Assembly: GCA_024235735.1 (NCBI GenBank)
Contig: JACKLU010000001.1
Coordinates: 372,001-436,000, forward strand
Length of the DNA stretch: 64,000 nt
Reading direction: 5' to 3'
Source: Burkholderiales bacterium
GTDB taxonomy: Bacteria > Pseudomonadota > Gammaproteobacteria > Burkholderiales > Nitrosomonadaceae
Positions 54,517 to 62,353 of the stretch are shown here, piece by piece (the stretch's first letter is position 1; each line of letters begins with the position of its first letter). The position numbers were made by a program, and so were the translations under genes. The notes beneath the pieces were generated by a model. That model did no database searches, was not told where the DNA came from, and saw only the letters and a list, made by a program, of their open reading frames with translations.

Positions 54517-56298
54517 CTATAGTTTGGCCAGACTACGGATTTCATCCAGATAGCGCTGGTAGTCCGGAGAATCCTCACGGGCATAGTTGAAATTTTTGAA
54601 TAAGCCTGTCAGACGCGTGAAAAATTCCCGCACAACCGGTTTATCCTCCATGGCATATTCTTTATCGATGATCGTGCAAACCAGTTCGAAGCATTTCTGT
54701 TGGCGCTCCAAAGAAACCGAAACATCGACCGGGTCAAAGGCATCCTGCTGCAGATACACCATATCGAGGAACAAAGCTTTCTGATAAACGAGATAGTCCG
54801 TCAGCGTAATACCTTCTTCGCCAGTCACCTGCATCATCTGCAAAACAGCATCTCCCTGATGCAGCAACACCAGCATACGTTCAACACGAGCAATCCAGCC
54901 AGGCGCGAGTTCTTTTTCGTACCAGCCACGCAATTGATTAAGATAACGCGACCAGGAAAGCAGCGGATCCACCGAAGGATAGAAACGTTTGTAAGCACGC
55001 TCAGCGGAAAGACCGAGGAAAGTTTTAACTGTAGCCAGCGTAGATTGCGTAACCGGTTCTTCAAAATTGCCGCCGGCAGGCGATACGGTGCCGATAATCG
55101 TCAGGCTGCCTTGACCACCATCACTGTTACGAATCACGCCAGCGCGCTCGTAAACATTACGAATTGTCGAATCCAGGTAAGCCGGAAATGCTTCCTCACC
55201 GGGAATCTCTTCCATGCGGCCAGAAGTCTCACGCATCGCCTGCGCCCAGCGTGAAGTCGAATCGGCAATCAACAACACGTGATATCCCATCTGACGGTAG
55301 TATTCGCCCAGTGTGATCCCGGTATAAATCGATGCCTCGCGTGAAGCCACCGGCATTGAAGAAGTATTACAGACAATGATCGTGCGATCCATTAACGAAC
55401 CACCGGTTCTGGGATCCATCAGTATGGGAAATTCGTGTATGGTTTCCACCACCTCACCCGCACGCTCTCCGCAGGCCACGACGACGACAATATCCACCGC
55501 AGAATAACGGCTGATCAGATTCTGCAGCACGGTTTTACCCGCGCCAAACGGGCCTGGAACGCAGGCGGTACCGCCCAATGCGATTGGAAAAAAAGTATCA
55601 ATCAACCGCAATGTCGTAATCAACGGTTGATCAGGATAAAGTCGCTGGCACTGACGGCTGTGCAACAAATGCTCGGTAATCGGCCGCCTTACAGGCCAGC
55701 GCTGCATCATCGACATAGTGCGTTCCCTGCCCTGCTCATCGCGAATCCGGGCAATCGGTGTATCTACGGTCAGATTACCTTGCTGAATCCAGGTAATTTC
55801 GACCTCGCCGCGTTGATCAAAAGGAATCATGATTCGGTGGATAAAACTGCCTTCCTGCACCGTGCCGAGTGTTTGTCCAGCGCGCAATTTGACACCAGCA
55901 TCAACCAGTGGCGTAAAAGACCATTTCTTCCGGCGATCCAGCTTATCAACTTCAGCGCCGCGCGGCAAAAACATACCGTAACGTTCATCAATGCTTTTTA
56001 ACGGATTTTGCAGACCATCATAGACCTGCGCGAGCAAGCCTGGCCCGAGTTCCACCGAGAGCATTTCACCTGTCAATTCTACCGAATCCCCCACGGCCAG
56101 ACCCCGTGTGTCCTCGAATACCTGCACCGTACCCCGATTGCCACGCACTTTGAGCAACTCCGCCGCCAGTCGCTCACCACTGGCAGAGCAAAGATACACC
56201 ACCTCATTCTTCATTAATGGCACACGTTCGCCTTGCTCCGCCAAAGCTTCAATACCGACGATATCGCCCGAAACTGAAGTCACCACAACTTTCACCAT
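54517..56298 (-). CDS. atpA: V/A-type ATPase subunit A (catalytic)
   Basis: 593 residues. Catalytic subunit of the V1 head with the P-loop GPFGAGKT at 249-256, ACGERAGEVVE, RPFGLSAERAYKRF-like FLGLSAERAYKRFYPSVDPLLSWSR region, and STSRWAQAMRETSGRMEEIPGEE. It is the last gene of the operon, 2 bases after the DUF2764 gene. In most operons of this type subunit A precedes B directly; here B is at the opposite end. Confidence 0.97.
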   Translation of the reverse strand: MVKVVVTSVSGDIVGIEALAEQGERVPLMKNEVVYLCSASGERLAAELLKVRGNRGTVQVFEDTRGLAVGDSVELTGEMLSVELGPGLLAQVYDGLQNPLKSIDERYGMFLPRGAEVDKLDRRKKWSFTPLVDAGVKLRAGQTLGTVQEGSFIHRIMIPFDQRGEVEITWIQQGNLTVDTPIARIRDEQGRERTMSMMQRWPVRRPITEHLLHSRQCQRLYPDQPLITTLRLIDTFFPIALGGTACVPGPFGAGKTVLQNLISRYSAVDIVVVVACGERAGEVVETIHEFPILMDPRTGGSLMDRTIIVCNTSSMPVASREASIYTGITLGEYYRQMGYHVLLIADSTSRWAQAMRETSGRMEEIPGEEAFPAYLDSTIRNVYERAGVIRNSDGGQGSLTIIGTVSPAGGNFEEPVTQSTLATVKTFLGLSAERAYKRFYPSVDPLLSWSRYLNQLRGWYEKELAPGWIARVERMLVLLHQGDAVLQMMQVTGEEGITLTDYLVYQKALFLDMVYLQQDAFDPVDVSVSLERQQKCFELVCTIIDKEYAMEDKPVVREFFTRLTGLFKNFNYAREDSPDYQRYLDEIRSLAKL

Positions 56299-56300
56299 GG

Positions 56301-57008
56301 TTATCCGCCCGTCGACTCGGGTTCAAAAATGAGTTGTTGGTCATTCAAAGCATCAGTAATCATGGATTTAAAACGAATGACCGCAGCGTCTTCACGCTGG
56401 CGATAAAGGCGATCGAGAATATTCCAGCGCATTACATACAGCGCCACTGCGTCAAAGTCAAAATTGTGACAATCTTCCACACGCTGTAAACGCCGCCAGG
56501 ATTCATGCATCAATAATCTGTCCAACATCAGCGTGTTGCCGCTGCGCAACAAACGCACGGCTTCATTAAGCCATCCGAAAACATGACTCAGTCCAAAGGC
56601 CGGATCGTGCCAATGCGTCAGTATACGCCGGGTGTAGCGGCCAATTCCCCAACACTCACCTGCTTGCGGCATACGGTTCAGTTCACGCCGGCGCATTGCC
56701 GCAATGAATGTGCGCAACTCCAGTCGCTCCAACACCACTTCACGCAGAAAAGCACTCGGCTCTTCCCGCAGCAGTTTTTCCGCTTCAGCCATCATCGCCG
56801 CATTATCACGTTCAATCGGCAAGTGACTCCAGTGCAATACCGCGTTGATACGCTGCATGCGGGTTGTATCTTCCGCACTGAGCAGTTTCAGCGCCTTGTT
56901 GATCTGGATTCGTGATGGCGGAATAAAACGCTCCTCACGCAGTGGCGGTGGCAGATAAGGCAAGCTGCAGAGCAGCAAAGTGTAGCGTGTGCTGTCTTCC
57001 AGGATCAT
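56301..57008 (-). CDS. V-type ATPase accessory protein, DUF2764 (subunit C analogue)
   Basis: 235 residues from ATG 57008, which overlaps the subunit E stop as ATGA; the frame open to 57134 lies over E and is not used. All-helical, with the DUF2764 wording YTLLLCSLPYLPP, LHWSHLP, and LERLELRTFIAAMRRR. DUF2764 is found only in V-ATPase operons of chlamydiae, spirochaetes and some proteobacteria lacking a normal subunit C, so it probably links the ring to the stalk. That role is inferred. Confidence 0.85.
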   Translation of the reverse strand: MILEDSTRYTLLLCSLPYLPPPLREERFIPPSRIQINKALKLLSAEDTTRMQRINAVLHWSHLPIERDNAAMMAEAEKLLREEPSAFLREVVLERLELRTFIAAMRRRELNRMPQAGECWGIGRYTRRILTHWHDPAFGLSHVFGWLNEAVRLLRSGNTLMLDRLLMHESWRRLQRVEDCHNFDFDAVALYVMRWNILDRLYRQREDAAVIRFKSMITDALNDQQLIFEPESTGG

Positions 57009-57703
57009 CGCACAACGCCTTCCAGCAGCGCACGGAAACGCGGCTGCAAATGAGCGAGCAGCAGTCTGGCTATACCTTCGTCGGTCAGTTCCACTTCCAG
57101 TGCCTCTCCGCTCAAACGCAGCGTAATGCCGCATTGATCCGGCGAACCATGACTGAAAGTCACCCCATCGCGCAGCAATGATTGCGCTACCGCCAGCACA
57201 AAATGGCTCAGGCTGCCCTCCTTGAGTGTTTCCGGATTGTGGCGCAATTCATCCAGTCCAATCACGTTGCGCGGCAATAACACCTCGACCTGCTCCGCCT
57301 GATCCAGTCCCATATCATCACGCACCCGTCCGGCCACAGTCAGAATCAGCTCGCGCAGCAATGCCTCGTCATGCAGCTGCTCGCCAATCAAGCGCCGTAC
57401 TTCACCGGCAAAACGCTCGCTGAGAAAACTCTTCATCTTCAACACCGCATCGCGTGCGGCAATCTGTAAAGCCTCTTCACCGGAACGCCGCAAACGCTCT
57501 GCTTCATCACGAGCATTGATCAACATCTCGTCCGCCTGTTCGCGAGCCTGACTGACAAGCCAGGCGGCGCGACGCTCAGCATTCTCCACAATACGCTGCG
57601 CCTCTTCACGTCCCTGTTTCACGCCATCTTCACGCAATTGTTGAATGAGCTGCTCTACGCCGGCGGAAACCTTGCCCGGCATGTCTGTTTTTTGGTCTGT
57701 CAT
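57005..57703 (-). CDS. atpE: V/A-type ATPase subunit E (peripheral stalk)
   Basis: 232 residues. The N-terminal 100 residues form a long charged coiled coil (EEAQRIVENAERRAAWLVSQ, ARDEAERLRRSGEEAL), then a globular domain with VEVELTDEGIARLLLAHLQP near the C terminus. It acts as the stator connecting V1 to subunit I. No subunit G/H partner gene is recognised in the operon. Starts 17 bases after the K stop. Confidence 0.85.
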   Translation of the reverse strand: MTDQKTDMPGKVSAGVEQLIQQLREDGVKQGREEAQRIVENAERRAAWLVSQAREQADEMLINARDEAERLRRSGEEALQIAARDAVLKMKSFLSERFAGEVRRLIGEQLHDEALLRELILTVAGRVRDDMGLDQAEQVEVLLPRNVIGLDELRHNPETLKEGSLSHFVLAVAQSLLRDGVTFSHGSPDQCGITLRLSGEALEVELTDEGIARLLLAHLQPRFRALLEGVVR

Positions 57704-57719
57704 CGTACGGCCCCTTCAC

Positions 57720-58166
57720 TCAAACCGGAATACCGGCGCTGATAACCAACGCAAAAATAAATGCGAACACTGCAAAGCCTTCAACAATTGCCGCCGGCGC
57801 CAGCGATAAACCGAAGATCTCGGGCTTGGCTTTGGCTGCATTAATTGCGGCGGCACAAGAGCGTCCCTGATAAACCGCGCTGGCTAACAGCGCAATTCCT
57901 GACAACAATCCGATACCGAAAATACCGGCGGCGCTGGTCTCGGTCATTTCCCTGTTAAGCGTAAGCATCACGACTATTCCGTAGATGATCTGCGAAGATG
58001 GCATCGCCGAAACACCCAGATACCTGCCGTGCCCGGATTCGGTTTCCAGCATCGCGCCTATAGCGGCCTGACCCGCCACCGCACAGCCTATAATGCTGCC
58101 TACCGCACTCAGAGCCATCGGCGCATACAGGCCCAACCAGCCGAGCATTACCATAAACTCACTCAT
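57720..58166 (-). CDS. atpK: V/A-type ATPase subunit K (membrane ring), sodium-type
   Basis: 148 residues from ATG 58166 (AGGAG 7 bases upstream), overlapping subunit I by 8 bases. Four membrane helices in two hairpins; only the second has the ion-binding Glu: E129 (APAAIVEGF). Residues M55, S58, Q59, Q100 and E129 align with the sodium ligands L61, T64, Q65, Q110 and E139 of Enterococcus hirae NtpK, with the same 55-58-59 and 100-129 spacing. A duplicated 16 kDa-type proteolipid with one site per four helices is typical of V-ATPases. Sodium preference is inferred. Confidence 0.9.
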   Translation of the reverse strand: MSEFMVMLGWLGLYAPMALSAVGSIIGCAVAGQAAIGAMLETESGHGRYLGVSAMPSSQIIYGIVVMLTLNREMTETSAAGIFGIGLLSGIALLASAVYQGRSCAAAINAAKAKPEIFGLSLAPAAIVEGFAVFAFIFALVISAGIPV

Positions 58167-59964
58167 GTAGAAGCTCCTTTTTCTTAAATGTGCGAAAGGG
58201 ATACCCTTCGTCCGACAACCCCCAATTATAGAACTCAATAAAATTGAGGCGCAGGCCATGCACAACCCCGCTCATGACGGCCAATGCCAGATTGAGCACA
58301 TGTCCGAGCAACAGTATCAGCAAACCCAGCAATATACCCACCCCCGGCATTGCCTGCATCACATCACTGGAAAGCTGATTAAAAGTCACCGCCAGAGAAG
58401 AACTGGCAAGACCCAATGCAAACAAACGCAGGTAACTGAGCACATCACCCAATGCCTTGGTCGCATGCGTCAGCGCATGGATACCGCTCAGCAGGCGCAA
58501 CATGGCGCTTCTGGCATTATGTATCGGTCGACTGCCGGCGTAAAAAATCACCAGCAGCAACCCAACAGTGATGAAAATCCAGCTCACGTTGGCCAGCGTA
58601 ACCGACAAAGCGCCGGTTTTTGTCAACCAGAGCATGACCGCGCCCAGCAAAAAACCGTTCCAGCCCACCGCCACCCAAGCGCTGTGATGCCCCCAATGAT
58701 AAGCGGCCTTCATTCCGTTCGCCAGCATCAGGTGCAAGACGCCGATCACCACCGAGAGTGTAATCATCGAATCAAAATCGTGCATATCCAGGTGGTTCAA
58801 TGCCCCTAATACACTACCCTCAGCAGGACTGACACCAAAATAGCTGCCGGCCAGCACACCATAGCTCAACGCCATACTCAGCGTAACGATCGACAAGCTG
58901 CGCAAACGCCGTCCGCCTTGACTGCGACCAAAACGCCGCCATGCGACGAGCAGCACCAAACCCAGCACCAGCGCATAGCCGGCATCCGCCATGATCATCG
59001 CGAAAAACAAGGCAAAGGAAAAAAATAATACACGCGAAGGATCCCAGTCACGATAATCCGGTGTTTGAAAAAATCGCGCCATATCCTCACCACCGGATAA
59101 CACCGCTGGATTACTCAACAGCGTCGGCGGACGATCCTCGGTTCCGGGTTCTTCAATCAGCGATGCCAGGTGGTATCGTTCGGCGAACAATCGTATTTCG
59201 GTCAGACGATAAACGGCAATCCAGCCCTGCACCGCGAACAGACTGCCTTCGTCCCAGCTGGTATTGACAGCGTACCGCAGCGCGGCCTGATCCTCGGCGC
59301 GGACGAGATGCTGGCTGATCAGAAAAATCCAACGGGTTAAACTGAGGCGTTCGAAATTCAATTCCTCAATATGCTGACTGTTACGCTCCAGTAAATGATA
59401 CAGACTGGAAAGCGACCGATGCCCGACCAGACTGCGCGATACTGGCATCAAGCCCGGAGCTGGCTCGCTCTGACTGATCACCACCACGTACGCAAAGCGG
59501 TCATCGCGCTGCACAATCTGGTAGGTCAAATCACCGGCAATCCGGGTAAGTTGATAGTTAGGTACCTGGTAATACCAAAGTTTATAGCCACCCAATTCGT
59601 CCGGCCTGGGTGGTATGAAATCGCCCCAAGGAATTTGCAGACGGATATGTGTCTCCAGCTCCTCCTGGCGCCGCTGCGCCGCTATCAATGCCAGACGGTT
59701 TTCTTCTGCTTTTTCCACTACCGCGTCTATGTTGAAATCCGGATCGAATCGAATCTGCAAACGCTTATCCGGCGTATCGCCCAGATGGCGCAGTGCGCGG
59801 TAAGCGGTCTCGGGACGCTCACTGGCGGCTTCACCATCTGTCTGACTTGTTGCGCGCAGAGGACTCAAATGCAGACATCCCAAGCACTGCAATTGATCCA
59901 GAACGGCTTCTTTTTCCTTCACCATACCGCATAACGTAACGCGCTGTAATCTGACAATGCTCAT
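58159..59964 (-). CDS. atpI: V/A-type ATPase subunit I (stator membrane subunit)
   Basis: 601 residues. Soluble N-terminal half (about 300 residues) and a membrane half with about seven helices (LFFSFALFFAMIMADAGYALVLGL; VVIGVLHLMLANG; FLLGAVMLWLTKTG and others). HVLNLALAVMSGVVHGLRLNFIEFYNW is the family's conserved end, including the Arg that faces the ring Glu. Ends overlapping K. It follows a 215-base gap after subunit D. Confidence 0.93.
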   Translation of the reverse strand: MSIVRLQRVTLCGMVKEKEAVLDQLQCLGCLHLSPLRATSQTDGEAASERPETAYRALRHLGDTPDKRLQIRFDPDFNIDAVVEKAEENRLALIAAQRRQEELETHIRLQIPWGDFIPPRPDELGGYKLWYYQVPNYQLTRIAGDLTYQIVQRDDRFAYVVVISQSEPAPGLMPVSRSLVGHRSLSSLYHLLERNSQHIEELNFERLSLTRWIFLISQHLVRAEDQAALRYAVNTSWDEGSLFAVQGWIAVYRLTEIRLFAERYHLASLIEEPGTEDRPPTLLSNPAVLSGGEDMARFFQTPDYRDWDPSRVLFFSFALFFAMIMADAGYALVLGLVLLVAWRRFGRSQGGRRLRSLSIVTLSMALSYGVLAGSYFGVSPAEGSVLGALNHLDMHDFDSMITLSVVIGVLHLMLANGMKAAYHWGHHSAWVAVGWNGFLLGAVMLWLTKTGALSVTLANVSWIFITVGLLLVIFYAGSRPIHNARSAMLRLLSGIHALTHATKALGDVLSYLRLFALGLASSSLAVTFNQLSSDVMQAMPGVGILLGLLILLLGHVLNLALAVMSGVVHGLRLNFIEFYNWGLSDEGYPFRTFKKKELLHE

Positions 59965-60179
59965 GTTCGAATATTCTTGAAGGCGTCTTTAAAAATTGAG
60001 CGTTTTAGGCCAAATAGAAACAAGCCTGTTAACGCAGCATAGCGTGGATAGATAAGGAAGCATTTTTCGCGAGAACACAGCGCTGTAGCACAATCTGGAT
60101 TGTAATGATGCCTTAATTTTAGAATAAAGCGGCTTAATTTTTCCAATCCTGCACTGGGTAATTCTGCTGCAATAATCAA
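59965..60179. other. unexplained 215-base gap inside the V-ATPase operon
   Basis: All other junctions in the operon are -8 to +17 bases, but D and I are 215 apart. The minus strand has an open frame of 72 codons (YAALTGLFLFGLKRSIFK) with no ribosome site; I doubt it is a gene, though the wording feels like a dispersed repeat. No hairpin or terminator is obvious. Confidence 0.45.
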
Positions 60180-60788
60180 TCAGAATATTTGATCCTGTGC
60201 CGAACGACGGATTTTAGCAATTTTGGCGCGCACGACAGCGGCGCGCTCGCCATCGGCAAGGAAAATGCCGATCTTGCGGATATGCTCACGCGTCCGTGGA
60301 ATCAACACCTTGTCAAACAGATTGACCCGCTGAGTGATCTTCCGCACCGCTTTTTCCAGACGCCGCTGGCGCTCCTGCTGCACCTGCATTCGCAATCGCA
60401 GCGTCAAGGCTTCAGCCATTAACTCCTGAACCCGGTCAACCCAGTGCGGGCGAATCAAAAATGAATAGGTACGCCGCTTAAGGTGCACCTGCTTCAATAC
60501 CGGCAGGCAAATACCCAGCACATTTTCTTCGCTCACTTCGCTGCCCGTGATTGCCACCAGATGCTCGAGTTCTACTTCATGATCCGCCAGCATCGGCAAT
60601 TCACGGGCAATTATGCTATCCAGCTCATTCAGACGATTCCCGGTTTCATGCAACGCCTGTCGCGCCTTCGCACGTTCGGCGATCAGCTGTTTACGTTTGA
60701 GATCCAGTGAAGGGAGAAAGCGTTGATAAATTTTGAGCTGACGCTCCGCTTTATGCAGCGTTGATTTACTCAGCGACAGTCTAGGCAC
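60180..60788 (-). CDS. atpD: V/A-type ATPase subunit D (central stalk)
   Basis: 202 residues. Long antiparallel coiled coil: N-terminal LSLSKSTLHKAERQLKIYQ and C-terminal VRKITQRVNLFDKVLIPRTR with EHIRKI, the rotor axle wording of subunit D. Couples head rotation to the K ring; normally pairs with subunit F, which I do not find. Starts 3 bases after the B stop. Confidence 0.95.
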   Translation of the reverse strand: MPRLSLSKSTLHKAERQLKIYQRFLPSLDLKRKQLIAERAKARQALHETGNRLNELDSIIARELPMLADHEVELEHLVAITGSEVSEENVLGICLPVLKQVHLKRRTYSFLIRPHWVDRVQELMAEALTLRLRMQVQQERQRRLEKAVRKITQRVNLFDKVLIPRTREHIRKIGIFLADGERAAVVRAKIAKIRRSAQDQIF

Positions 60789-60791
60789 AGG

Positions 60792-62177
60792 CTATTCCGC
60801 CGCATTGCCAGAATCAGCCCGTCCCTCTTCTGACTGACGGCTGTGTGGATAGTATTTATCAATCAACGATTGTTTCATCAGCAATTCTTCCGCTTCAAAA
60901 CATTCCGCCAGCGTCTGCCAACTGAGATCCAACGCTTTCTCCAGCGTCATGGAAACGCCGATAGCCATAAATCTTACGCGAAACAGGTCACCAAACTTCA
61001 ACAGACGGTGATCATAAGCAGACAATTCAAACGCCATGGCCTGCTTCTGCCGTGCATCACGCGCTTCAGCGTAAAAACGAATCATGGTATTCATGATCTG
61101 TGCATGATCTTCGCGTGTGATCTTTCCCACGACATGCTGTTTCAGACGAGAAAGCGAACCGAAGGGATCCAGCGCGCCATCATGCAGATAAAACTGACCC
61201 TCCGTGATATAGCCGGTATTATCCGGAACCGGATGCGTAACATCACCGCCTGGCATCGTGGTGACGGAAAGTATAGTGACCGAACCGGCGCCTTTGTAAT
61301 CACATGCTTTTTCGTAACGCTTTGCCAGTTGTGAATAGAGATCGCCCATATAACCGCGATTGGAAGGCACCTGATCCATCGACACACCAACCTCCTTCAT
61401 CGCGTCGGCAAAAGCGGTCATATCCGTGAGCAACACCAGCACCCGCTTGCCCTCCTCCACCGCAAAGCGCTCGGCCACCGCCAGCGCCATGTCAGGCACC
61501 AGCAGGCGCTCGACAACCGGATCAGAAGCCTGATTGACAAACATCACAGTGCGGCCGAATACACCCGCATCTTCGAATGACTTACGAAACAAGTAATAGT
61601 CGTCGAAAATCAGTCCCATGCCGCCAAAAACCACGACATCAGCATCCGCCTGAATGCCGATTCTTGCGAGAAACAGGTTATATGCTTCTCCGGCCACCGA
61701 GAAAATGGGAATTTTCTGGCTTTCCACCAGGCAGTTAAAAAGATCGATCATCGGCACATTGGTGCGTATCATTCTTGAAGCAAGCTGACGGCGCATTGGG
61801 TTGACCGTGGGGCCACCGATTTCCACATGCGGATCGGCAGAGAGATCGGGGCCGCCGTCCAGCGGCTCACCGGCACCGCCAAATACGCGTCCGAGTATAT
61901 TCGCAGAATAGACAACCTGCATCGGGTGGCCGAGAAAGTATACCGAAGCCTCCGTGGATAGGCCTTTGGTGCCGGAGAACAGTTGCAGCGTCACTACATC
62001 GCGATTTAGCCCGATAACCTGCGCAAGCGAACTGCGCCCGTCGCTGTTTTTTACCACCGCTATATCGCCAAACCGCGCCAATCCACTTCGCGCACCTTCG
62101 ACTGCACTGACACGAATGCGCAGGATATCGCCAACAATTTCCAGCACATGACAAAAACGAATCAGCGTTTGCGTCAT
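60792..62177 (-). CDS. atpB: V/A-type ATPase subunit B (non-catalytic)
   Basis: 461 residues. Non-catalytic head subunit: it has no P-loop (KIPIFSVAGEAYNLFLARIG where A has GKT), and retains VNPMRRQLASRMIRTNVPMIDLFNCLV, LTDMTAFADAMKEV, NRGYMGDLYSQLAKRYEKA and SVTTMPGGDVTHPVPDNTGYITEGQFYL. First gene of the operon; no clear ribosome site or promoter before the ATG. Confidence 0.95.
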   Translation of the reverse strand: MTQTLIRFCHVLEIVGDILRIRVSAVEGARSGLARFGDIAVVKNSDGRSSLAQVIGLNRDVVTLQLFSGTKGLSTEASVYFLGHPMQVVYSANILGRVFGGAGEPLDGGPDLSADPHVEIGGPTVNPMRRQLASRMIRTNVPMIDLFNCLVESQKIPIFSVAGEAYNLFLARIGIQADADVVVFGGMGLIFDDYYLFRKSFEDAGVFGRTVMFVNQASDPVVERLLVPDMALAVAERFAVEEGKRVLVLLTDMTAFADAMKEVGVSMDQVPSNRGYMGDLYSQLAKRYEKACDYKGAGSVTILSVTTMPGGDVTHPVPDNTGYITEGQFYLHDGALDPFGSLSRLKQHVVGKITREDHAQIMNTMIRFYAEARDARQKQAMAFELSAYDHRLLKFGDLFRVRFMAIGVSMTLEKALDLSWQTLAECFEAEELLMKQSLIDKYYPHSRQSEEGRADSGNAAE

Positions 62178-62353
62178 GAGAAAAAACGGCGCTCTAAACC
62201 AATAGAATAATTCCTCAACAATTCAACAATATGTGTTCTGTATTGAGTACTATGAGAGCATCTAAGTGCGTTTATAAAGCGACTGTTTCTGATTCTATTC
62301 ATTGGGCCCGGTGAATGTTGGCTGTATGAATAAGCTTGCATAACGAGCCTGAC

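Noticed and set aside
59961..60179. 72-codon frame in the V-ATPase gap as a gene for a missing subunit F
   Set aside because: No ribosome site, and the sequence has no subunit F wording.
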